A DNA stretch of 8,615 bases. Origin: Chitinophagaceae bacterium (GTDB taxonomy: Bacteria > Bacteroidota > Bacteroidia > Chitinophagales > Chitinophagaceae). The notes under the pieces were generated by a model. The model saw nothing but the letters and a program-made list of their open reading frames with translations. It had not been told where the DNA came from and did not search any database. This document shows, piece after piece, positions 1 to 7,311 of this stretch (the stretch's first letter is position 1; each line of letters opens with the position of its first letter). The translations under genes and the position numbers were made by a program. The stretch lies in the NCBI GenBank assembly GCA_025963615.1, contig JAOQAL010000426.1, positions 1-8,615 on the forward strand, in the 5' to 3' direction.

Positions 1-1
1 A

Positions 2-1825
2 CATATCCGGTTGAGGCCGGGTATGTATATCGGTAAACTAGGCGACGGATCCTCTCCCGACGATGGCATATATGTTATGGTAAAAGAAGTACTCGACAAC
101 TGCATTGATGAATACACCATGGGCTACGGTAAGAGTGTGGAGCTTACGATAGAAGGTAAGCAGGTGACCATCCGGGATTTTGGCCGGGGCATTCCACTCG
201 GAAAAGTAGTAGATGTTGTGAGCAAAATCAATACCGGGGCCAAATATGACAGCAAGGTTTTTCAGAAATCCGTCGGTTTAAATGGGGTAGGTACTAAAGC
301 GGTGAACGCCTTGAGCCACCACTTTAAAGTAACGGCGATCCGGGAAGGCCGGGAAAAGACAGCTGAGTTTGAGCGGGGAGTTTTAATTAAGGAATACAAG
401 GAGGCGAAGACCGATCAGCAGAATGGTACAGTGGTTACTTTTATTCCGGACGAAACCGTTTTCAGAAACTTCAAATTTCATCCGGAATTCCTGGAAGGGC
501 AGATTTGGAACTATTGTTTTCTGAATGCGGGATTGCGTATAATTTTTAATGGCAAAAGTTTCGTCAGTAAAAACGGATTGCTCGATTTACTGCAGCGTAA
601 AACCAACGAAGACGAAATCCGTTATCCTGTCATTCACCTGAAAGGGGATGATATTGAAGTGGCCTTTACGCACAATAATGATTATGGAGAGGACATTTAC
701 AGCTTTGTGAATGGGCAGCATACGACCCAGGGCGGTACGCATCAGCAGGCTTTCCGGGAAGCCTTTGTAAAAACCCTCCGCGAGTTTTATAAAAAAGACT
801 ATGATGCCTCGGATATCCGCACCGGTATTGTAGCGGCTGTTTCGGTACGGGTGGTTGAGCCGGTTTTTGAATCGCAGACAAAAACCAAACTGGGATCCCA
901 GTTTGTAGAAGAAGGCGGCCAGAGTATGCGGCAGTTTGTGGCCGATTTTTTTGCTAAAGAACTGGATAATTACCTGCATAAGAATTCTGCTGTGGCGGAA
1001 GAATTGAAAAAACGTATTGAGCAAAGCGAGCGGGAAAGAAAAGAACTGGCCGGTATTAAAAAATTGGCAAATGAAAGGGCTAAAAAAGCAAACGTGCATA
1101 ACCGAAAGCTTCGTGATTGCCGCTTTCATCTGAATGATGAACCACCCAATAAAGGCAAAGAAGAGTTTACCGCCAAAATCACTGAAAGTACCATATTTAT
1201 CACCGAAGGTGACAGCGCCAGCGGTTCCATTACCAAGTCGAGAAATGTAGAAACCCAGGCGGTATTCAGTTTACGGGGTAAGCCATTGAATTGTTATGGC
1301 TTAACGAAGAAAGTGGTTTATGAAAATGAGGAGTTTAACCTGTTGCAACATGCCCTGAATATTGAAGAAGGCATGGAAGGCTTACGTTTTAATAACATCG
1401 TAATCGCGACCGATGCAGATGTGGATGGTATGCATATCCGCCTGCTGTTAATGACTTTCTTTCTTCAATTCTTCCCGGACCTGGTAAAGCATGAAAAAGT
1501 GTATGTGCTGGATACCCCCTTGTTCCGTGTGCGTAATAAACAGCAAACTATTTATTGTTACGACGAAAATGAAAAACAGGAAGCGATTAAAAAACTGGGA
1601 AGCAAACCAGAAATAACCCGCTTTAAAGGTCTGGGCGAAATAAGCCCGGATGAATTTGCAGGTTTTATCGGAGCGGATATGCGGAAGCAACTCATGCGCC
1701 TGGAACAGGGAGATCACATTCAGCATCTGCTGGAATATTACATGGGAAAGAATACCATGGAAAGACAGGAGTTTATAATTGAAAACCTGAAAGTGGAACT
1801 GGATAAAGTGGAAGGGGAAATTTAG
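2..1825 (+). CDS. parE: DNA topoisomerase IV subunit B (ParE), 5'-truncated by window edge
   Basis: This is the ATPase subunit of topoisomerase IV, which pairs with ParC to decatenate and relax DNA in the cytoplasm. The reading frame is open from base 2 ([16 protein letters not shown]), so the TTG at 11 is not the start. By family comparison perhaps 15-25 N-terminal residues lie outside the window. Counting the methionine-equivalent at base 11 as residue 1, the GHKL ATPase motifs are EVLDN (26-30, catalytic Glu and Mg-binding Asn), DFGRG (56-60) and [11 protein letters not shown] (89-99). The transducer domain carries QTKTKLGS. The TOPRIM domain has EGDSASG (about 399-405), DADVDG (468-473) and RFKGLGE (537-543). 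The C-terminus has the family block [12 protein letters not shown] and ends in TAG. The compact size, without the large insert of E. coli GyrB, and the parC gene downstream favour ParE over GyrB. The family is very secure; the ParE rather than GyrB assignment is strong. Confidence 0.95.
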   Translation, partial: HIRLRPGMYIGKLGDGSSPDDGIYVMVKEVLDNCIDEYTMGYGKSVELTIEGKQVTIRDFGRGIPLGKVVDVVSKINTGAKYDSKVFQKSVGLNGVGTKAVNALSHHFKVTAIREGREKTAEFERGVLIKEYKEAKTDQQNGTVVTFIPDETVFRNFKFHPEFLEGQIWNYCFLNAGLRIIFNGKSFVSKNGLLDLLQRKTNEDEIRYPVIHLKGDDIEVAFTHNNDYGEDIYSFVNGQHTTQGGTHQQAFREAFVKTLREFYKKDYDASDIRTGIVAAVSVRVVEPVFESQTKTKLGSQFVEEGGQSMRQFVADFFAKELDNYLHKNSAVAEELKKRIEQSERERKELAGIKKLANERAKKANVHNRKLRDCRFHLNDEPPNKGKEEFTAKITESTIFITEGDSASGSITKSRNVETQAVFSLRGKPLNCYGLTKKVVYENEEFNLLQHALNIEEGMEGLRFNNIVIATDADVDGMHIRLLLMTFFLQFFPDLVKHEKVYVLDTPLFRVRNKQQTIYCYDENEKQEAIKKLGSKPEITRFKGLGEISPDEFAGFIGADMRKQLMRLEQGDHIQHLLEYYMGKNTMERQEFIIENLKVELDKVEGEI

Positions 1826-1915
1826 GGTTTGATGTCCGGGCTTTGGAATTCTATTAAACGCTGCTTCGCCGGAAGCTGACATACTACATTCGGAATAAAA
1901 ATCAGCAATTCACCA

Positions 1916-2641
1916 TTGACAAAACTTGATATCATACGGAAAACAAAATCGCTGTTCATGAAATGGAACCTGCATCGTATTGCGGAGCCATTCAGCGATG
2001 CGGTATTGAATGCTGTACACCTGTCCAAGTTGAGTAAATGGCGGAAACAACATCCCGTCATGGGGTACAATGACTGGTACCAAAGCAGTTGGGATTATAC
2101 CAGGCGATTTAAGTTGTATGAAGAAATCAGTAAGGCGGAACATTTGAACACCGTTGCGGTAGATTATTTTGAATTTGGTGTTTGTGGCGGTTTTTCTTTT
2201 AAATGGTGGCTGGAGCAAAATAGAAATGATGCTTCCAGGTTTTATGGTTTTGATACGTTCGAGGGACTACCTGAAAGTTTCGGATCCTTTGAAAAAGGCT
2301 CCATGGCGGTACCCCTGGAATCATTGCATATCGATGATACAAGAGCTTCTTTTTACAAAGGCCTGTTCCAGGACTCATTAATACCTTTTTTGAACTATTA
2401 TAAAAGTGACAGAAAAAAACTGGTTCACCTGGATGCGGATTTATTCAGTTCCACATTATTTTCCCTTTCCCAATTGTACCGCTTTTTGAAAGACGGGGAT
2501 ATTTTATTGTTTGATGAATTCGCTGTTCCGAAACATGAGTTTATGGCGTTTAAAATATTTACGGAAAGCTTTTATGTCAATTATGAAGTAATCGGCGCAG
2601 CGAATAACTATTTGTTTTTAGCGGTGAAAATAAAAAAATAA
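1916..2641 (+). CDS. TylF/MycF-like class I SAM-dependent methyltransferase
   Basis: This is a probable cytoplasmic O-methyltransferase of the TylF/MycF/NovP-related family (Pfam PF05711 type). Characterised relatives methylate sugar or phenolic hydroxyls of secondary metabolites; the substrate here is unknown. Motif I (SAM binding) is FEFGVCGGFS (85-94 of the 241-residue reading). The family signature GFDTFEGLPE lies at 111-120. HLDADLFSST (171-180) and DE (200-201) match the acidic motifs that bind the divalent metal in characterised members. The start is uncertain. TTG at 1916 gives 241 residues and ATG at 1958 (residue 15) gives 227; neither has a clear ribosome binding site, and an in-frame TGA at 1877 limits extension. 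The stop lies 2 bases before the next ATG, so translation is probably coupled. It begins 90 bases after parE and has no evident topoisomerase role. The family is confident, the substrate unassigned. Confidence 0.85.
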   Translation: MTKLDIIRKTKSLFMKWNLHRIAEPFSDAVLNAVHLSKLSKWRKQHPVMGYNDWYQSSWDYTRRFKLYEEISKAEHLNTVAVDYFEFGVCGGFSFKWWLEQNRNDASRFYGFDTFEGLPESFGSFEKGSMAVPLESLHIDDTRASFYKGLFQDSLIPFLNYYKSDRKKLVHLDADLFSSTLFSLSQLYRFLKDGDILLFDEFAVPKHEFMAFKIFTESFYVNYEVIGAANNYLFLAVKIKK

Positions 2642-2643
2642 TT

Positions 2644-3495
2644 ATGATACACATTGTATTCAATGCGATTGAAGTTGAGTTGATACAGAAGGTCATCGAC
2701 CTGGATGAAAGTCTCTCCGGTGAAGTATTGCAAATCCGGGATGATTTTGCAGTAGGTCCGCTGCAGGGCCTTGATACGGAAGAAGGCTGGCAGGCTAGAT
2801 TGGAATGGTGGAGGAATCTTTCGCAGGGATCACCTTACAGCCCCGGGCTCGTGGGAAGTTTTGATGACCGGGAGACGGTAAAGGAAATCAAGGCAAAGCT
2901 GGAAGCAACTGCTGATGAGGAGGTTTGGATCTGGATGGGACAAAACCAGCATGATGTAACAGGTTATTTCTGGTTGATGCCGCAATTAAAAGATTTCCAG
3001 GGACGCATCATGATTATTTATTTGAACAACCTTCCTTTTATCAATGAAAAAGGACAATTGTTCTATCCATCCTGGTTGCATGAAATTCAACCGAAAGAAT
3101 TCCTGAAAGCAAAAAAACTTTCAAGGCCGATCACGTTAAGCGAGTTTGAAGTGGATCCGGATGAATGGAAAAAGATTGCAGATGAAAACGCCGGGGTAAG
3201 AATACTGGAAGGTGGAAAAAAGATTGCTGGAAAACCGGAATCTTTTTATGACAATGAAATAATAAAGAACCTGACGCCTGAATGGCAGAAGGCCTGGCGT
3301 GTTTTATCCAATACGCTCCACCGGATGAAAATTAAGACAGGCGATATATTTATTATGTGGCGGATGAGGCATTTGATCAGCGAAGGGAAAATTGACGTGA
3401 CGGGGGATGTGAATAAGGGTTGGAAAGATTTTGATGTAAGACTGTCCGGCGCAAAACAAGCGGAAACATCATTACCCGAAGCAGCAACTATATAG
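2644..3495 (+). CDS. DUF1835 domain-containing protein with DUF3658-like C-terminus
   Basis: This is a 283-residue soluble protein of unknown function. The N-terminus matches the DUF1835 pattern: HIVF at 3-6, then GEVLQIRDDFAVGPL at 26-40, where family members have the characteristic RDD.xxGP stretch. The middle is rich in Trp and charged residues (EEVWIWMGQNQHDVTGYFW near 92-111). The C-terminal part from about 217 to 270 (AWRVL, then GDIFIMWRMRHLISEGKI) resembles the DUF3658 domain that usually accompanies DUF1835. No signal peptide or membrane segment is visible. The ATG start is set by the 2-base gap from the methyltransferase stop, and a 3-base gap follows to the next ATG, so it sits in the middle of a tight three-gene unit. 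The domain assignment is from memory of family patterns and was not searched. No biochemical role is claimed. Confidence 0.8.
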   Translation: MIHIVFNAIEVELIQKVIDLDESLSGEVLQIRDDFAVGPLQGLDTEEGWQARLEWWRNLSQGSPYSPGLVGSFDDRETVKEIKAKLEATADEEVWIWMGQNQHDVTGYFWLMPQLKDFQGRIMIIYLNNLPFINEKGQLFYPSWLHEIQPKEFLKAKKLSRPITLSEFEVDPDEWKKIADENAGVRILEGGKKIAGKPESFYDNEIIKNLTPEWQKAWRVLSNTLHRMKIKTGDIFIMWRMRHLISEGKIDVTGDVNKGWKDFDVRLSGAKQAETSLPEAATI

Positions 3496-3498
3496 TGT

Positions 3499-3852
3499 AT
3501 GAAAAATATTCTGAAATTGGAAGAAATGGTCATGCTGGCACTGAGCATTTATGCGATGATTTTATTTCATGCAGATTGGTGGTGGTGGCTGTTACTTCTT
3601 TTTGGGCCGGATATCAGCCTGTTCGGGTACCTGGCAGGTAATAAAACTGGGGCTGCTTGTTATAATTTGTTTCATCACAAGGCTTTTGCCATTGCAATTT
3701 TTATAATCGGTTTATCAACAAAGATTGATCCATTGCAATTAACCGGTATTATTTTATTCGGTCATTCTTCGATGGACAGGATGTTGGGATACGGTTTAAA
3801 ATTAAAAGAAGGATTTAAGTTCACCCATTTAGGAATAATAGGGAAGAAATAA
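3499..3852 (+). CDS. DUF4260 family small inner-membrane protein
   Basis: This is a 117-residue integral membrane protein of unknown function that fits the DUF4260 family. It has about four hydrophobic segments: near 10-24, 25-46 (with the run DWWWWLLLLFGPD), 61-76 and 79-90. Conserved family features visible are GPDISLFGYLAG, the AACYNLFHH segment, HSSMDRMLGYGLK near the C-terminus, and FKFTHLG close to the end. The Asp, His and Arg residues next to the membrane helices are what the family conserves, but no reaction is known. The ATG lies 3 bases after the upstream stop, with no recognisable Shine-Dalgarno, which is common in Bacteroidetes. It is the last of the three genes lying between parE and parC and is 68 bases from parC. 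The family call is good; the function is unknown. Confidence 0.85.
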   Translation: MKNILKLEEMVMLALSIYAMILFHADWWWWLLLLFGPDISLFGYLAGNKTGAACYNLFHHKAFAIAIFIIGLSTKIDPLQLTGIILFGHSSMDRMLGYGLKLKEGFKFTHLGIIGKK

Positions 3853-3920
3853 ACTGATGTTAAGCCAATGGAGACGGTTTCAACTATTGAGTAATAAGGA
3901 TTCAAAAGAATATAACGGTT

Positions 3921-6434
3921 ATGTCGAAATCAAAAAATATAGAGCAGGTAACACTATCCGATTCAGGATTGCACGGCCAGTACAAGACATGGTTCCTGGA
4001 TTACGCTTCGTATGTAATTCTTGAAAGAGCCGTACCGGCTATTGAAGATGGCTTAAAACCTGTACAACGCCGCATCCTTCATGCGATGAAAGAAATGGAT
4101 GATGGCCGTTTCAATAAAGTTGCGAATATTATCGGGCAGGCCATGCAGTATCACCCGCATGGTGACGCGAGCATTGGAGATGCTTTGGTAAACATGGGGC
4201 AAAAGGACTTGCTGATAGAAACGCAGGGTAACTGGGGTGATGTAAGAACCGGTGATGATGCGGCGGCAGCCCGTTATATTGAAGCCAGACTCAGCAAATT
4301 TGCCCTGGAAGTGGCTTTCAACGCAAAAACTACGGAGTGGCAATTAAGCTATGATGGCAGAAAGAATGAGCCTGTCACGCTGCCAATGAAGTTTCCGTTG
4401 TTGCTGGCACAAGGCGCCGATGGTATTGCTGTTGGTTTGTCAACAAAAATTCTTCCCCATAATTTCTGTGAACTGATTGAAAGCGCCATCCGGCATTTAC
4501 GGGGCAAAAAATTTGAGCTTAACCCGGATTTCCTTACGGGTGGTATGATTGATGTGAAGGAATACAACCAGGGTAAAAGGGGAGGGAAGGTTAAAGTACG
4601 GGCGCATATTGAAGAAGTTGATAAAAAAACACTGGCGATCAAAAGTGTTCCCTACAGTGTTACTACCACGCAGTTGATAGATTCTATTGTAAAAGCCAAT
4701 GACCAGGGAAAGATTAAGATCAAAAAGGTAACAGATAATACCGCTGCGGAAGTGGAAATCCAGGTTGACCTCGCCCCGGGTATTTCGCCGGATATTACTA
4801 TTGATGCGTTATATAAATTCACGGATTGCGAGATATCCATTTCGCCTAATGCCTGTGTCATTGTTGCACAGAAACCCCAGTTTCTTAGTGTGCAGGAATT
4901 ACTAAAATTATCGGTTGACAAGACGAAGGATTTGCTGGAACAGGAATTAACAATCAAGCTCAGTGAACTCCAGGAAAAATGGCATTACACTTCTTTAGAA
5001 AAAATCTTCTTTGAGGAAAAGATATATAAGGAACTGGAGAAGAAACATGAAACATGGGATAAAGTGCTGGAAGCGATTGATAAGGCATTTATTCCTTTTA
5101 AGAAGCAATTGCGCCGAGCGATTACAAAGGAAGATATTATAAAGCTTACGGAAAAACCGGTACGTCGTATTTACAGGCTGGATATTGATGAGCTGAATAA
5201 CCAGATAAAAGGTTTAGAAGCCGAAATCAAACAGGTAAAACATGATCTGAACAACCTGGTTGATTTCGCCGTAGCCTATTATGAAAACCTGCTAAAGAAA
5301 TATGGCAAAGGCCGGGAAAGAAAAACAGAGATCAAACAGTTTGAAATCATTGAAGCCAGGAATGTAGCCATTGCGAATACCAAACTATATGTGAACCGGG
5401 AAGAAGGATTTATCGGTACCAGCCTGAAAAAAGATGAATTGCTGTTTGAATGTTCCGATCTTGATGATATCATCGTATTTGCGAGGCGCGGAATTATGAA
5501 GATTGTAAAAGTGCAGGACAAGTCATTTATCGGGAAAGACATTCTGCATGTGGCGGTATTCCAGAAAAATGATGAACGTACTACCTACAATATGATCTAT
5601 ACGGATGGCAAGGGAGGGATGAGTTACGCCAAACGGTTCAATGTTACCGGGGTAACCCGGGATAAAGAATATGACCTGACCAAAGGGGATGAACGAAGTA
5701 AAGTTCATTACCTCAGTGTCAATCTGAATGGCGAGGCGGAAATAGTAAAGATTGTTTTAAGTCCCAATTCTTCAGCACATAAAAAAGAATTTGATTTTGC
5801 TTTTGAAGAATTAGCTATCAAAGGGCGAAGCAGCATTGGCAACCAGTTAACGAAATACCCTGTTAAATCTGTTCGGTTCAAAGAAGCAGGCAAGGCCACG
5901 CTGGCTGGAAAGAAATTGTGGTTCGATGATAAATTCGGACGTCTGAGCCCGGAAGAAAAGGGAATTTATCTTGGTATGTTTGATGCCGAGGATAAATTGC
6001 TGGTTATTTATAATGACGGCAATTATGAAATAACCGACCAGGAACTGACACAGAAAATCGATACCGAAAAAGTCTTGCTGATTGAGAAATTTAATCCTGA
6101 AAAAATTATTTCAGCGGTCTATCTTGATAAGAAGAACCTTCAATTCAATGTAAAACGATTTAAAATTGAGACCACGACATTGAAGAGCAAGTTCTTTTTT
6201 ATTAAAGAAGGAGAGGGCAATTACCTTGAAGCTGTTAGTACGGAAGAAGAACCGGTATTGGCGGTGCAAACCGGCCGGGGTGAACAGGTCCGTAAAGCTA
6301 AATTCAAGATAGTGAAGGTGGCGGATGTAATGGGGTGGAGATCGGTAGGTAATAAGCTGGTGGATTATAGTAAGAGTGTGGTCATGGAATGGGTTAAATC
6401 AAAGAGTGGGGAACAGCCGGAATTGTTTGAATAA
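3921..6434 (+). CDS. parC: DNA topoisomerase IV subunit A (ParC)
   Basis: This is the DNA cleavage and rejoining subunit of topoisomerase IV, forming the ParC2ParE2 complex with the parE product. It is 837 residues and complete. The winged-helix region contains DGLKPVQRRILHAM (43-56), the quinolone-region block YHPHGDASIGDALV (77-90), and the catalytic tyrosine Y119 in AAARYIEARLS, embedded in TQGNWGDVRTGDDAAAARY. The tower and the charged, probably coiled-coil segment run through about 340-480. The C-terminal region, about 485-820, is a degenerate GyrA-like beta-propeller. It contains GKGGMSYAKRFNVTG but no canonical QRRGGKG-type GyrA box, which supports ParC rather than GyrA. Residue 83, equivalent to E. 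coli GyrA Ser83, is alanine, while the acidic residue at 87 is kept. The ATG at 3921 has no clear ribosome binding site but is the natural family start (MSK..., then LSDSGLHGQYKTWFLDYASYV). A 68-base spacer precedes it. Confidence 0.95.
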   Translation: MSKSKNIEQVTLSDSGLHGQYKTWFLDYASYVILERAVPAIEDGLKPVQRRILHAMKEMDDGRFNKVANIIGQAMQYHPHGDASIGDALVNMGQKDLLIETQGNWGDVRTGDDAAAARYIEARLSKFALEVAFNAKTTEWQLSYDGRKNEPVTLPMKFPLLLAQGADGIAVGLSTKILPHNFCELIESAIRHLRGKKFELNPDFLTGGMIDVKEYNQGKRGGKVKVRAHIEEVDKKTLAIKSVPYSVTTTQLIDSIVKANDQGKIKIKKVTDNTAAEVEIQVDLAPGISPDITIDALYKFTDCEISISPNACVIVAQKPQFLSVQELLKLSVDKTKDLLEQELTIKLSELQEKWHYTSLEKIFFEEKIYKELEKKHETWDKVLEAIDKAFIPFKKQLRRAITKEDIIKLTEKPVRRIYRLDIDELNNQIKGLEAEIKQVKHDLNNLVDFAVAYYENLLKKYGKGRERKTEIKQFEIIEARNVAIANTKLYVNREEGFIGTSLKKDELLFECSDLDDIIVFARRGIMKIVKVQDKSFIGKDILHVAVFQKNDERTTYNMIYTDGKGGMSYAKRFNVTGVTRDKEYDLTKGDERSKVHYLSVNLNGEAEIVKIVLSPNSSAHKKEFDFAFEELAIKGRSSIGNQLTKYPVKSVRFKEAGKATLAGKKLWFDDKFGRLSPEEKGIYLGMFDAEDKLLVIYNDGNYEITDQELTQKIDTEKVLLIEKFNPEKIISAVYLDKKNLQFNVKRFKIETTTLKSKFFFIKEGEGNYLEAVSTEEEPVLAVQTGRGEQVRKAKFKIVKVADVMGWRSVGNKLVDYSKSVVMEWVKSKSGEQPELFE

Positions 6435-6565
6435 AGGGAGCAACCCGTAAGCCTATTTTTATACCTTTATTATGTAATCGTAAAATCCCCGTTAATATAT
6501 TGGGGAAAAGCGCCCCCTGAAATGGCCAACCGGAATAATTATAATTAATACCTTCCATTTTACTT
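6435..6565. other. Spacer after parC with weak, competing G/C-tract hairpins
   Basis: This 131-base, AT-rich, gene-free stretch separates parC from the next + strand gene. TCCCC at 6486-6490 can pair with GGGGA at 6502-6506 (11-base loop), and the same G-tract (6502-6505) can instead pair with part of the C-run at 6513-6517. Neither stem exceeds 5 base pairs and neither is followed by a T-tract, so a terminator cannot be called. TACCTTTA at 6462-6469 differs by one base from the Bacteroidetes -7 promoter consensus TAnnTTTG, but no TTTG lies at the expected spacing upstream. A promoter for the 218-residue gene probably lies here but is not identified. Confidence 0.4.
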
Positions 6566-7222
6566 ATGACTCCCAGGCAAAAAGAAAGGTTAGGCATCTA
6601 TCAGCAGGTGATAAAGAATTGTAATGAAAATCTAATGATAGTTTCTTTGTCAGAAAACCTCCGGCGCTTTCTTCATGGCTTTCGTTCGGCCGTGGCCGCG
6701 ATAATATGTATTGATTATCTCGCCGGCTGCCATAAAGAGGATCAAATTCCTGTTGCAGATGAATTCTATAATTTTCTTCTTCCTTTCGCGGAAGCCACCG
6801 GGCAGGGCCTCCTGGATTTTGCCGAGGATACCGGCAATCATTTGCTATATCAGAAAACTACATACGCTTTATCACATTTACAGGTTCAGTCCCAAGAAAT
6901 CCGGTCAGCTTCTTTTGTAACCATTGCAGAAACATTAAACGAATGGATGCCTTCACTGGAATCCTATGGCATGAATGACTGCATACTCACCTCTTTAAAT
7001 ATCAGCATCGAAAATTACATGGGGATCGCCTCCCCGCTCAGCCCTGTGCTGCCCGAACCGGAAGCTTACCAGGATTGTTTCAGAAATATCTTACATACAG
7101 CCAACTTATTACTGAAAGACCGGATTGATGGCTTAATGGAAGAGATATCCGCGCAACATTACCGGTTTTATCAATCGTACCGGAGATTACGAACCTATGG
7201 AGATATTAATTACTTGTTGTGA
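6566..7222 (+). CDS. Hypothetical protein, 218 residues, probably helical and cytoplasmic
   Basis: I do not recognise a named domain. The protein has no signal peptide and no convincing membrane segment. It is rich in Leu, Glu, Gln and Tyr with few Gly or Pro except near 153-165 (SPLSPVLPEPE), which suggests two helical halves joined by a proline-rich linker. The last third, with a spaced LLLKDRIDGLMEEI helix followed by FYQSYRRLRTYGDIN, vaguely recalls a set of uncharacterised Bacteroidetes proteins ending in a helix of the type LLKxxxDxLM followed by FYxxYxxAR. That resemblance is from memory and weak. Start ATG 6566 follows an AT-rich leader without a Shine-Dalgarno, and the protein begins MTPRQKERLGIYQQV. 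It follows parC by 131 bases on the same strand and converges with the - strand oxidoreductase gene. The open frame of 218 codons and the ordinary composition support a real gene. Function is not assigned. Confidence 0.7.
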   Translation: MTPRQKERLGIYQQVIKNCNENLMIVSLSENLRRFLHGFRSAVAAIICIDYLAGCHKEDQIPVADEFYNFLLPFAEATGQGLLDFAEDTGNHLLYQKTTYALSHLQVQSQEIRSASFVTIAETLNEWMPSLESYGMNDCILTSLNISIENYMGIASPLSPVLPEPEAYQDCFRNILHTANLLLKDRIDGLMEEISAQHYRFYQSYRRLRTYGDINYLL

Positions 7223-7223
7223 C

Positions 7224-7250
7224 TTTCCTGGTGAGAAAACAGGGAAATTT
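7224..7250 (+). terminator. Weak putative terminator hairpin after the 218-residue gene
   Basis: TTTCCTG (7224-7230) can pair with CAGGGAAA (7240-7247) as a 7-base-pair stem with one bulged G and a 9-base loop, followed by only TTT. It starts 1 base after the TGA of the upstream gene and lies in a convergent spacer (7223-7311), where a terminator is expected. The short T-tract makes this tentative. The rest of the spacer shows nothing else recognisable. Confidence 0.35.
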
Positions 7251-7311
7251 AAAGCTTAAGTCATATGCTGCGAAGAACGGAGAACATCCAAAATGAATTC
7301 AACACACCGGG

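Noticed and set aside
11..13. TTG as the start codon of parE
   Set aside because: The frame stays open upstream to base 2 with HIR before LRPGMYIG, which is conserved family sequence, so the gene is cut by the window edge rather than starting here.
587..1129. A long - strand open frame inside parE, and similar antisense frames in parC
   Set aside because: They lie entirely within strongly conserved topoisomerase coding sequence on the other strand and have the low-complexity Phe/Ile/Ser-rich look of antisense shadows.
1863..1876. GCTTC-GCCG-GAAGC hairpin after parE as a terminator
   Set aside because: The 5-base-pair stem is not followed by a T-tract, and downstream genes follow closely on the same strand, so termination here is not supported.
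3857..4024. A 55-codon + strand open frame beginning at ATG 3857 and overlapping the start of parC out of frame
   Set aside because: Most of it lies over conserved parC coding sequence, its residues resemble no family, and it is best explained as a shadow frame.
6431..6470. Terminator immediately after parC using GGG...CCC and the following ATTTTTAT
   Set aside because: The stem is only about 3 base pairs, too short for a credible intrinsic terminator, although the T-run is present.
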